Assembly: GCF_001721295.1 (NCBI RefSeq)
Contig: NZ_MDDS01000006.1
Coordinates: forward strand, 1 to 64,000
DNA: 64,000 nt
Reading direction: 5' to 3'
DNA from: Sphingomonas turrisvirgatae
GTDB taxonomy: Bacteria; Pseudomonadota; Alphaproteobacteria; Sphingomonadales; Sphingomonadaceae
Of this stretch, positions 37,975-45,268 are shown in pieces. A program made the position numbers and the translations under genes. The stretch's first letter is position 1, and every line of letters begins with the position of its first letter. The notes beneath the pieces are model-generated. The model made no database searches, was not told the DNA's origin, and saw only the letters and a list, made by a program, of their open reading frames with translations.

Positions 37975-38422
37975 AGTCGAGGCGGTGCATATTCTGCTGC
38001 GCCAGCTTCGAGAACGTCTCGGCCTGACCCTTGAGCAGATGGCTGAACGCGCGCCCTATTCGGTCAGTCAGCTATCGCGTTGGGAAAGCGGCGCATCGAA
38101 CATACCGAGTGGCAACCTTCCGGATCTCGCGAAGGCCTATAAGTGCCGGGTGCAGGACATCTTTAGCGGCGATGGCGAACTGCCGCTCCTCGTCCCTAGT
38201 GAAGACACACTGATTGCGGCGCTCCAAGGTGTGCAGCAAGAGCAGCCGGATGGACTGCCAGAGAGCGAGTGGCCACGATTTGCTGCCTCAGCTCTTCGCA
38301 AGCGTCTTGAGCTGCTTTCAGGTGAGCACGCCAATGCTGCCAGTCAGGGTCAGCAAAAGCGACGCGCTCGCGAAGCAGCCGCTCGACCTCCATCTCCCAC
38401 CAAGCCAACCTCTCGGGCTTGA
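37949..38422 (+). CDS. XRE-family phage repressor (CI role)
   Basis: A 157-residue protein with an XRE HTH at about 20-65 (LGLTLEQMAERAPYSVSQLS, RWESGASNIPSG). The rest is helical (PSEDTLIAALQGVQQEQPDG) and has no S24/LexA-like peptidase region, so RecA-driven self-cleavage is unlikely. It lies divergent from cro with operators around its start, one inside it. ATG 37949 is preferred; an ATG at 37889 would overlap cro on the other strand. The last 25 residues look low-complexity and are antisense to another gene. Confidence 0.8.
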   Translation: METYCAPCKVEAVHILLRQLRERLGLTLEQMAERAPYSVSQLSRWESGASNIPSGNLPDLAKAYKCRVQDIFSGDGELPLLVPSEDTLIAALQGVQQEQPDGLPESEWPRFAASALRKRLELLSGEHANAASQGQQKRRAREAAARPPSPTKPTSRA

Positions 38423-38510
38423 CGGCGCATTCCAGATAGCAGGTGCGACAGCCCACCTCGCATCGCGGCTCATTGAGCGTGACCAGTTTTCGGCGAGTCG
38501 TCTGAGCCAT
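38196..38510 (-). CDS. Hypothetical protein antisense to the repressor gene, 104 aa
   Basis: MAQTTRRKLVTLNEPRCEVG, then CRTCYLECAVKPERLAWWEM and a long amphipathic helix. The N-terminal 75 residues look like a real protein with four Cys (possible metal site); the rest is opposite the repressor's coding sequence, 227 nt of overlap. AGGAAC precedes the ATG. It would be transcribed with the next upstream minus-strand gene. Confidence 0.5.
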   Translation of the reverse strand: MAQTTRRKLVTLNEPRCEVGCRTCYLECAVKPERLAWWEMEVERLLRERVAFADPDWQHWRAHLKAAQDACEELRQQIVATRSLAVHPAALAAHLGAPQSVCLH

Positions 38511-38556
38511 GTTCCTATATTGTTCCTGTCGACCAATGTAGGAAATAGGAAAAATC

Positions 38557-39036
38557 TTACGGCCTTCGCTTGCCGGCTATAAGGTCGATGGCCAGCTGCA
38601 GGCCAGGGATCTCGGATCGGGCGAAAACGACTCCCGTGGCCAGTCGCCAGTGACGCGGACGTGGCGATGTGATCAAACCCCGCTCCGCCATGCGTCTCAG
38701 CATCGATCGGAACGTGCTGCGCGATGTTACCCCGGCCGCTTTTGCGATCGGCCATAAATCTTCAGTCGGGGTGTCAGCCGATCGGTTCGCATCCAATCTC
38801 TTCAATACACGCTGTTCTATCAGTATGCGCCGCGTGCTGGTGGCGCGGAGGGCTATCTGATTAGCCGCGCCGTCCCGCTCGATCGCCGCCAAAAGCCGTT
38901 CCAACGCAGCCAATTCCCGGGTTGATTTAGCGATACGCGCATTTAGGCTGGATATCTCGCGCCGCTTGGCTGCAATGTCGCGCAGAACCCGCGCGCGAGC
39001 CGTAGGCGCCTGACTAGGTTCCGATTTTCGTTGCAT
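38557..39036 (-). CDS. Coiled-coil plus winged-helix protein, 159 aa
   Basis: The N-terminal 60 residues form a coiled coil (AAKRREISSLNARIAKSTRE), and TEDLWPIAKAAGVTSRSTFR with SMLRRMAERGLI (about 92-125) is a winged helix. This could be a regulator of the lysogeny region. It is divergent from the GNAT pair, with an 8-bp inverted repeat at 39071-39093 between them. Confidence 0.65.
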   Translation of the reverse strand: MQRKSEPSQAPTARARVLRDIAAKRREISSLNARIAKSTRELAALERLLAAIERDGAANQIALRATSTRRILIEQRVLKRLDANRSADTPTEDLWPIAKAAGVTSRSTFRSMLRRMAERGLITSPRPRHWRLATGVVFARSEIPGLQLAIDLIAGKRRP

Positions 39037-39070
39037 AGTGGATAATTATCGCGCTGTGCAACGCTTAGCA

Positions 39071-39093
39071 AGTGAGCCTAAATCCGGCTCACT
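39071..39093. promoter_or_regulatory. Inverted repeat in a divergent intergenic region
   Basis: AGTGAGCC and GGCTCACT are separated by TAAATCC: perfect 8-bp arms. It stands 35 nt upstream of the minus-strand wHTH gene and just before the promoter of the GNAT pair, so an operator or small terminator are both possible. Confidence 0.5.
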
Positions 39094-39105
39094 CCTTAGT
39101 GGCGT

Positions 39106-39150
39106 TTGACAAAATGGCAAAACAAGAATATGCGCTTAGACGCGCATATT
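39106..39150 (+). promoter_or_regulatory. Promoter with overlapping 9-bp palindrome for the GNAT pair
   Basis: TTGACA (39106-39111), 17 bp, TATGCG (39129-39134). The -10 falls in the palindrome AATATGCGC-TTAGAC-GCGCATATT (39127-39150), with perfect 9-bp arms. Such overlap is typical of autoregulated toxin-antitoxin promoters. The leader to the first ATG is about 95 nt. Confidence 0.55.
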
Positions 39151-39243
39151 TGATGGGCTTCAGATTGCAATGTTGGAAATAACCGACAACTGATCCTTTA
39201 CGACTCCTGCGCGATGGTCGCGCGAGTGTAAACGGAGGCTCCG

Positions 39244-39432
39244 ATGAGCATCAAATCGACAGCGTTTGGTCGCGTCGTGCTCACCGACGCCGACGCGAAG
39301 AAATTTGTGAACCAGGTTACCTACGGCAAGCCCAAGCAAGCCGCCAGAGAGTCGGTTGCAAGGGGGCTTTCGCTTTCGCGTCAGCTACGTGAGACTGGCT
39401 CCTTCACCCTGAAGGTCCGCGAGCAAGCATAA
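39244..39432 (+). CDS. Small protein upstream of GNAT (antitoxin candidate), 62 aa
   Basis: MSIKSTAFGRVVLTDADAKK, KFVNQVTYGKPKQAARESVA. A small mixed protein preceded by GGAGG. It is not a recognisable DUF1778 ribbon-helix-helix antitoxin, but size, order and 6-nt spacing before an acetyltransferase mirror GNAT toxin-antitoxin pairs. Confidence 0.6.
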   Translation: MSIKSTAFGRVVLTDADAKKFVNQVTYGKPKQAARESVARGLSLSRQLRETGSFTLKVREQA

Positions 39433-39438
39433 CACTCT

Positions 39439-39966
39439 GTGGCGATCGAAGTCACAGTGAAGCAAATCGAGGCCGGTGATAGACTCACCGGCCTTTCGCT
39501 GGGCGACCCTGATTTGGCGCCCCTCAAAACTTTCGTGCAGAAGCACGCGTGGGCGTATGAGCGCCAGTCGCTTGCCCGAACATACGGGGCATTCTGCGGC
39601 GAGCGGAAGCTCAAGGCCTATATCACGCTTGTCTGCGGGCAGGTTGAGATTGGTCGAGATGATTTGCCGCCGATACCGGCCGGCGAGGTCGACTACCGAT
39701 ACCACGAATATCCGGCCGTCAAGATCGCCAGGTTGGCTGTTCACCAGCAGATGCGAAACAGCGGCATCGGCAGAGGGTTGGTCGATATGGCGCTTGGCAT
39801 TGCCAAAGACCAAATCTGCCCCTCAGTAGGATGTCGCTTCATGATGGTCGACAGCAAGCAGCGCTCTATCGACTTCTATCTACGGTGTGGGTTCACCATC
39901 CTGGATACGGCAGCGAACCGGGAGCGCGAGGCGCCGGTCATGTATATCGACTTGGGCAAGGCCTAG
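39439..39966 (+). CDS. GNAT acetyltransferase (toxin candidate)
   Basis: A 175-residue GNAT protein. The acetyl-CoA loop is QQMRNSGIGRGLVDMAL (about 103-119), preceded by the conserved VKIARLAV strand; FYLRCGFTILD (about 147-157) contains the usual C-terminal Tyr. GTG start. TacT-type GNAT toxins acetylate charged tRNAs; whether this one does is unknown. Present in the lysogeny region, it is likely expressed from the prophage. Confidence 0.75.
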   Translation: MAIEVTVKQIEAGDRLTGLSLGDPDLAPLKTFVQKHAWAYERQSLARTYGAFCGERKLKAYITLVCGQVEIGRDDLPPIPAGEVDYRYHEYPAVKIARLAVHQQMRNSGIGRGLVDMALGIAKDQICPSVGCRFMMVDSKQRSIDFYLRCGFTILDTAANREREAPVMYIDLGKA

Positions 39967-39985
39967 CAGCTACAACAGCGATAAT

Positions 39986-40037
39986 TTGCATATCCCGCAA
40001 AATATCGCTTGACCGCTATTTGCATGATGTGCAAATT
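39986..40037 (+). promoter_or_regulatory. Rightward early promoter with operators O4 and O5
   Basis: TTGACC (40009-40014), 17 bp, CAAATT (40032-40037). O5 at 40020-40034 is TTGCA TGATG TGCAA (perfect, extended to TTTGCA/TGCAAA) and overlaps the -10 by 3 nt. O4 at 39986-40000 is TTGCA TATCC CGCAA. Their centres are 34 bp apart, exactly as O1 and O2. Confidence 0.7.
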
Positions 40038-40075
40038 GACTCCAACGCCGCACCCCGCGGCTTGGAGCAACCCCG

Positions 40076-40414
40076 ATGCCCACACCCTGGTATCTCGACG
40101 ACCCGGTCCTCGACCTTCTAGCCGTTATCGCAGCCGCCGGCCTCACCACCTCAACCTTCACCGAGCACGGCGAAACCCGCGAGCGCTTCACCGACGAGCC
40201 GCTCTATTCCTCGCTGGTCGCCTGGCACGACGTTGCCGCGCAGACCGACTGGCGCAACGCCAGTGTCCGCGTTCGTCCCGAGAGCGTCGCTGCGGCCGTC
40301 ACCGGCATCCGCCTGCAGGGCTATCACTGGAACGACGCCGACGAGCAGCTGATCCCGCTGCGGAACGAGATCAGCGCTGCGCTTGAGGCGCGGTGCATGG
40401 CGGAGGCGGCTTGA
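40076..40414 (+). CDS. Hypothetical early protein, 112 aa
   Basis: First gene of the rightward operon, MPTPWYLDDPVLDLLAVIAA. A small alpha/beta protein with no recognised motif. TGATG overlap with the coiled-coil gene. Role unknown, but expressed first after derepression. Confidence 0.65.
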   Translation: MPTPWYLDDPVLDLLAVIAAAGLTTSTFTEHGETRERFTDEPLYSSLVAWHDVAAQTDWRNASVRVRPESVAAAVTGIRLQGYHWNDADEQLIPLRNEISAALEARCMAEAA

Positions 40415-41547
40415 TGGCTACCGCAGCACAACTCGAGCTGGTCGACGATCAGCCCTCGACCGACATCGCCGTCGTCGTCAGCCAGACGCCCGCCGTGGTG
40501 CTGGTCGATCAGCAGAAGCGCGACGACCTCTACGCCCATATCCGGCGCGAGATCGAAGTCTTCACGCCGGACGTCACCACCCCCAAGGGCCGAGACGCGA
40601 TCAAGTCGTTCGCCTACAAGATCACCCGCACCAAGACCGCGATCGATGCGGCCGGCAAGCAGCTGAACGAGGAAGCGCGCGCCAAGATCGCGGTCGTCGA
40701 TGAGGCTCGCCGCGATGCGCGCAACACGCTCGACATCATGGCCGAGCAGGTCCGCAAGCCCCTGACCGAATGGGAAGATGCCGAGAAGACGCGCGTTGCC
40801 CGCTGCCGCGAGATTATCGACGCGTTCAAGGCCGATGCGGTCGTTACGCTCGACGATACGGCGGCGACGGTCCGGGCGCGCGGCATGGCCCTGTTCGCGG
40901 TCGAGCTGGCCGAGGACGAGTTCCGCGACATGCTGCCGGAAGCGCAGTCGGCGAAGGATGCAGCGGTCGAAACGCTGCGCACCGCCCTCGCCCGCCTGAC
41001 CAAGGAAGAAGCCGACCGCGCCGAACTGGAGCGGTTGCGTGCCGAGGCCGAGGAGCGTGCCGAGCAGGACCGCATGGCCAACGAAGCCGCCGAGCGTGAA
41101 GCGCGCGAGGCAGAGGAAGCACGCATCGCCGAGGAGCGCCGGGTTCAGGCCGAAAAAGACGAGGCCGAACGACTGGCGCGGATCGAGCGGGAAGCTGCCG
41201 AGCGCGCCAAGCGTGAAGCCGAAGACGCCGCGCGCGCCGAGCAGGAACGGCGCGACCGCGAACACGCCGAGCAGCTGGCTGCAGAGCGCCGCCGTGCCGA
41301 GGACGCCGAACGCGCCGCGCAGGCCGAACGCGACCGCATCGCTGCGGAGGAAGCCGCACGCCAAGCAGAAGCCAAGCGGATCGCGGACGAGCAGGAGCGC
41401 CGCAACCGCGATCAGGCTCACCGCACCGCCGTCAAGACCGCAGCCAAGCAGGCGCTGATGACCTGCGGCGCGGACGAGGAAACCGCCCGCAAGATCGTCG
41501 TCGCCATCATAGCGGGCGAGGTTCCGAACGTCTCGTTGGAGTTCTGA
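40414..41547 (+). CDS. Long coiled-coil phage protein, 377 aa
   Basis: Residues about 190-345 are almost only Ala, Glu, Arg, Asp, Gln and Lys, forming a very long charged helix or coiled coil. The N-terminal 120 residues (PKGRDAIKSFAYKITRTKTA) resemble proteins found beside recombination genes in phages, and the end KIVVAIIAGEVPNVSLEF is typical of that group. Possibly a scaffold for the nuclease/annealing pair next to it. Confidence 0.7.
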   Translation: MATAAQLELVDDQPSTDIAVVVSQTPAVVLVDQQKRDDLYAHIRREIEVFTPDVTTPKGRDAIKSFAYKITRTKTAIDAAGKQLNEEARAKIAVVDEARRDARNTLDIMAEQVRKPLTEWEDAEKTRVARCREIIDAFKADAVVTLDDTAATVRARGMALFAVELAEDEFRDMLPEAQSAKDAAVETLRTALARLTKEEADRAELERLRAEAEERAEQDRMANEAAEREAREAEEARIAEERRVQAEKDEAERLARIEREAAERAKREAEDAARAEQERRDREHAEQLAAERRRAEDAERAAQAERDRIAAEEAARQAEAKRIADEQERRNRDQAHRTAVKTAAKQALMTCGADEETARKIVVAIIAGEVPNVSLEF

Positions 41548-41550
41548 CCG

Positions 41551-42489
41551 ATGGATAACCCATTCGACCCCGCATATGTCGAGCGCGAGCCCGTCATCGA
41601 CGACACCCCCGCCCCGGCCACGGCAGCCAGCCAGTTCGTCACCGCCGGTGTCCACCGCCTGCCCGCCGGTGACTATCACGCCGACCCGGCCCCGCTGCCC
41701 AGCCTGTCGGCAACGCTCGGCAAGCTGATCACCGCCAAGTCGCCACTGCACGCCTGGCACGCAAGCCGCCGCCTCAACCCCGGCTATGTGTCGGTCGAGC
41801 GCAAGACGTTCGACATCGGCACGGCGGCGCACCGCGCGGTTCTGGGCTGCGGTGACGACTATTGCGCCATCCCGCCCGAAGTTCTCGCCAGCAACGGCGC
41901 GGCCAGCACGAAGGAAGCCAAGGCGTTCATCGCCGATGCCCGAGCGCGCGGACTGACGCCGATCAAGGAGGATGAGGTTGCGCAGGTCGAGGCCATGCGG
42001 GACGTCGCGCACGCCCGGCTTGCCAGCTACGGCATCACGCTCGACCCGGACCGGTCCGAACTGTCCGCTTTTGCGCAGCTCGATGGCGCCTGGTGCCGGG
42101 CCATGTTCGATAACGTGCCGGCTGATCCGAAGCTGCCGATCTACGACTACAAGACGTGCGAGGACGCGCGGCCGGAAGCCTGTCTCAAGTCGATCCTCAA
42201 CTACGGCTATGACGTTCAGGCCGAGCATTATCTCGCCGTCTGGAAAGCCGCGACCGGCGAGGACCGCGACTTCGTCTTCATCTTCCAGGAGAAGCCGGAG
42301 CCGCACGAGGTCACGCTAATCCGCCTGTCCGGCTCGTTCCGCGACATCGGCCAGACCCGCGCCGCCCGCGCGCGCCGCATCTGGGCCGAGTGCGTCACCA
42401 CCAACAAATGGCCCGGCTACCCGGCGGGCGTCCACGAAGTCGATGCGCCGGCTTGGCTCATCGAGCGCGAATTTCAGGAGGAAATGTGA
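41551..42489 (+). CDS. PD-(D/E)XK exonuclease-like protein (DUF3799/YqaJ-like)
   Basis: A 312-residue nuclease of the Cas4/RecB-like phage group. DIGTAAHRAVLG (about 89-100) holds the conserved His; the active site is seen as KLPIYDYKTCEDA (about 194-206) with D-x-K. LNYGYDVQAEHYLAVWKAAT gives the conserved Gln/Tyr. It should resect DNA ends for recombination with the ATPase downstream. TGATG overlap. Confidence 0.85.
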   Translation: MDNPFDPAYVEREPVIDDTPAPATAASQFVTAGVHRLPAGDYHADPAPLPSLSATLGKLITAKSPLHAWHASRRLNPGYVSVERKTFDIGTAAHRAVLGCGDDYCAIPPEVLASNGAASTKEAKAFIADARARGLTPIKEDEVAQVEAMRDVAHARLASYGITLDPDRSELSAFAQLDGAWCRAMFDNVPADPKLPIYDYKTCEDARPEACLKSILNYGYDVQAEHYLAVWKAATGEDRDFVFIFQEKPEPHEVTLIRLSGSFRDIGQTRAARARRIWAECVTTNKWPGYPAGVHEVDAPAWLIEREFQEEM

Positions 42490-43571
42490 TGTCGATCCGC
42501 TTCGTACCCGTCACCGAAATTACGGAGCCGCGCACCATCGCGCTTGGCCTGTCCGGCGGCTCCGGCACCGGCAAGACCTTCACCGCCCTGCGCGTCGCCC
42601 GCGGCATCGCCGAGCGTGTGACCGGCAAGAAGGGCTCGCCGATCGGCTATGTCGATACCGAGAACAAGCGCGCGCTCCACTACAAGGAAGCGTTCCCGGA
42701 AATGGCGCACTTCGACTTCACCGCCATCAACGATGACGGCGAGCTGGTCGGCTTCGGCCCCGAGCGGTGGATCGAGGTCATCGACGCCGCCGAGGCTGCC
42801 AAGTTGCCGGTCCTCATAATGGACAGCTTCTCCCATGCCTGGGAAGGCGTCGGCGGCGTGCTCGACACGCACGCGCAGGTGCTCGACCGACTGGTGCAGC
42901 AGGCGCAGGCCCGCGCGAATGGCCGATATGAGGTCGATCCGGCCAAGTTCAGCCAGTTGGCATGGGCCGAGGTGAAGCCGCGCTACCGCCGGCTGATCGA
43001 CCGCATCGTCCGCGCCAAGACGAACATCATCATCTGCACCCGCGCCAAGCCGGTCATGCAGAAGGGGTTCGGTAACAACGCCGAGAACGCCCGCCCGACC
43101 AAGACCCGCCGCAAGGACGTGCCATGGGATCCGGCGAGCGACGGCGACCTGATGTTCGAGATGACGGCGATGGTCATTCTCGACCCGTCGGCGCCCGGCT
43201 GCCCGGTGCACCAGATCAAGGTCGCGGACCAGTTCAAGTCGCTGTTCGACCCGCGCCGCCCCATGGGCGAGTTCACCGGCCAGGCAATGGCCGAGTGGGC
43301 GCACGGTCAGGGCGAGGCGCAGAAGCAGAAGGAGACGATGGACCTTGCCCGCGAAAAGGCACGCGGCGGAACCGACGCTTTCACCGCATGGTGGCAGAGC
43401 GACGAGGGCAAGGCGGTCCGCCAAATCGTCAAGCCGATCATGGACGAAATTCAGGCGCTGTGCCGCGTCGCCGACGAGGTGGCCGAGATGTCCGACGACG
43501 TGCCGTTTAGCCGGTCCGACGAGCAGCACGGTGACCAGTTCGACGGCAACGAGCAGCGCGAAGCTGCCTGA
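42489..43571 (+). CDS. Sak4-like RecA-fold ATPase
   Basis: A 360-residue AAA/RecA-fold ATPase with Walker A GGSGTGKT (23-30) and a Walker B-like LPVLIMDSFSHAWEG (about 105-119). The family member type Sak4 helps single-strand annealing during phage recombination. A C-terminal acidic tail may bind a single-strand binding protein. Start MSIRFVPVTE overlaps the nuclease stop. Confidence 0.82.
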   Translation: MSIRFVPVTEITEPRTIALGLSGGSGTGKTFTALRVARGIAERVTGKKGSPIGYVDTENKRALHYKEAFPEMAHFDFTAINDDGELVGFGPERWIEVIDAAEAAKLPVLIMDSFSHAWEGVGGVLDTHAQVLDRLVQQAQARANGRYEVDPAKFSQLAWAEVKPRYRRLIDRIVRAKTNIIICTRAKPVMQKGFGNNAENARPTKTRRKDVPWDPASDGDLMFEMTAMVILDPSAPGCPVHQIKVADQFKSLFDPRRPMGEFTGQAMAEWAHGQGEAQKQKETMDLAREKARGGTDAFTAWWQSDEGKAVRQIVKPIMDEIQALCRVADEVAEMSDDVPFSRSDEQHGDQFDGNEQREAA

Positions 43572-43597
43572 ACTCCTGACAAAGAAAGGATTGATCC

Positions 43598-43954
43598 ATG
43601 CTTGCACGCATGTTCGGCTTGAAGCCCGCCGACCCCGAAGTCATCCTGCTCGAAACGCATCGCGGCGTTGTCGACGCGCTGAACGAGGAAGCCATCCGCC
43701 CCCGCGCCGATGCCAGCAACGCCCGCGCGGCTCGCGATGCAGCCGAGCGCCGGCTGCGGTCCGAAAAGAACCGCGCGATCGAATCCGGCCGCCTCGCCAG
43801 CGAACTCCTCACCGAACGCGACGCCGCCCGCGACCGTCTCCGCCAGATCGCCGCCATGGAAACCGTCGGCAGCGCGCCCGCCGCGAAACGCATGGCCGCC
43901 ACCGCACGCGCCGGGTTGCCGGAGTTTGCGGATGGCGAGCGGGAGGCGGCTTAG
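43598..43954 (+). CDS. Hypothetical coiled-coil protein, 118 aa
   Basis: MLARMFGLKPADPEVILLET, then an Arg/Glu/Ala-rich helix over residues 35-90. AAAGAAAGGA precedes the ATG. No family known. It lies behind the annealing ATPase. Confidence 0.6.
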   Translation: MLARMFGLKPADPEVILLETHRGVVDALNEEAIRPRADASNARAARDAAERRLRSEKNRAIESGRLASELLTERDAARDRLRQIAAMETVGSAPAAKRMAATARAGLPEFADGEREAA

Positions 43955-43956
43955 TC

Positions 43957-44301
43957 ATGGCGGACACCCCCCTGCCCGCTGGCGAATATGCCATCGTCGA
44001 AGTTCTCGGACACCGCACGATTATCGGGCGCGTCGAGGAAGTCGAGCGGTTCGGCGCGAAGCTGATGAGCATCCAGCCGCTGTTTAACGGTGAATTGCTG
44101 GCCGCTGTGATGATCGGCGGCTCGTCGATCTACCAGTTCACGCCCTGCACCGCCGAAGTCGCAATGAAGCGACAGGCGACCGACGATTGGCAGCTGCCGA
44201 CGTCGATCAGGGCAACGCTGCCCGAATCGGCGCTACCGGCACCCGAATTCAACCCGGCATTCCTCAGCGATGAGGAAGATGACGGCGACCAGTATTTCTA
44301 A
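43957..44301 (+). CDS. Hypothetical early phage protein, 114 aa
   Basis: MADTPLPAGEYAIVEVLGHR with TIIGRVEEVERFGAKLMSIQ; a small beta-barrel-like protein with acidic C-terminus (SDEEDDGDQYF) and IYQFTPCTAEVA in the middle. Similar proteins accompany recombination genes in related phages; function unknown. Confidence 0.65.
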   Translation: MADTPLPAGEYAIVEVLGHRTIIGRVEEVERFGAKLMSIQPLFNGELLAAVMIGGSSIYQFTPCTAEVAMKRQATDDWQLPTSIRATLPESALPAPEFNPAFLSDEEDDGDQYF

Positions 44302-44390
44302 TCCCCCCGGTTGCCTCGCACCGCCCCACGGTGTCCACCTCCCCGCCCCCTGACTGTCGAGGCCGGTCAGCGGGTAACAGGATCGAAGCG

Positions 44391-44582
44391 ATGCCCGCCA
44401 TTCTCGCCGACGCGACGAACCCCTGCATCCAGCGCACCATCACGCGCGGTGCGGCGACGTTCGACTGCCGCGAGTGGCCGCTGCATGTCGCGCGCCACCG
44501 CAGCGTGCTTGAGAACCGCCCATCAAACGTAAGCCAGGGCCGTGACCCGCGTGGTCGCTTCGGCGCTATGGTGTTCGCATGA
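44391..44582 (+). CDS. Hypothetical small protein, 63 aa
   Basis: MPAILADATNPCIQRTITRG, Arg-rich later. ATGA overlap with the nuclease gene is the chief support. The 89 nt before it hold no gene. Confidence 0.5.
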   Translation: MPAILADATNPCIQRTITRGAATFDCREWPLHVARHRSVLENRPSNVSQGRDPRGRFGAMVFA

Positions 44583-44992
44583 TCCTCGCCACCCTCCTCC
44601 TCGCCGCCGCCCAGGTCACCACCGGCCAGTCCTTCACCTGCACCGTCATTCGCGTCCACGACGGCGACGGCCCGCTGCACTGCCGCGAGGGCATGAAGAT
44701 CCGCATCGCCGGGGTGCAGGCGGTCGACTTCGAGAGCGCGTCACCCTGCCGCGAGCGCAAGCCCGGCTATGTCTGCGACGATCGCCGCGCCCAGGCCGCC
44801 CAGCGCATCACCGCCGGCCTGACGCTGAACAAGCGCCTGACCTGCACCAGCGTTGGCCGGTCCTATGACCGCGTGGTCGCGCGCTGCTGGCTGTCCGACA
44901 ACCGTAGCTTGTCCTGCGCCGTCATCGCGCGCGGTGCTGCGACGCGCTGGGAAAGCTTCTGGCGCGAGTATCGGATGGGGGAGTGTCGCTAA
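44579..44992 (+). CDS. Secreted thermonuclease-like protein
   Basis: A 137-residue staphylococcal-nuclease-fold protein. A hydrophobic signal-like N-terminus (MILATLLLAAAQVTTGQSFT) is followed by CTVIRVHDGDGPLHCREG, KIRIAGVQAVDFES and SVGRSYDRVVARCWL, which hold the usual calcium/catalytic Asp and Arg positions (IRVHDGD, RIAGV). It probably acts on DNA in the periplasm or outside; a role against incoming DNA is inference. Confidence 0.8.
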   Translation: MILATLLLAAAQVTTGQSFTCTVIRVHDGDGPLHCREGMKIRIAGVQAVDFESASPCRERKPGYVCDDRRAQAAQRITAGLTLNKRLTCTSVGRSYDRVVARCWLSDNRSLSCAVIARGAATRWESFWREYRMGECR

Positions 44993-44995
44993 GTT

Positions 44996-45268
44996 ATGGG
45001 CGCCGAACCGATCCGCGCTATCCAAGCTTATGCGCCTCGCCTGATGAGTGAGCGTGAGGCCGCGCGCTATCTCTCGATCGGCACTACCACGCTGCGCAGC
45101 CAGGGGCCCGCGCCAAAACGGCTCGGTCGCCGCGTGCTGTACGACCTACGTGACCTTGACCGCTGGGCCGACTCGCTGAGCGGCCAGCCCTTGACCGAAC
45201 CGGCGCAAGAGGCGGAAGCTGCCGAGGTCGAACGGCGTTTCCTCGAGGAGCTGGCGCAGCGTGCCTAG
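44996..45268 (+). CDS. Excisionase-like HTH protein
   Basis: A 90-residue MerR/AlpA-like protein: MSEREAARYLSIGTTTLRSQ, RVLYDLRDLDRWADSLS. It directly precedes and overlaps the integrase gene by 8 nt, so it is best read as the excisionase/directionality factor. Confidence 0.8.
   Translation: MGAEPIRAIQAYAPRLMSEREAARYLSIGTTTLRSQGPAPKRLGRRVLYDLRDLDRWADSLSGQPLTEPAQEAEAAEVERRFLEELAQRA

Noticed and set aside
40324-42306. 660-codon minus-strand frame under the early operon
   Set aside because: It is a high-GC shadow of the coiled-coil and nuclease genes, with Arg/Val/Gly-rich composition.
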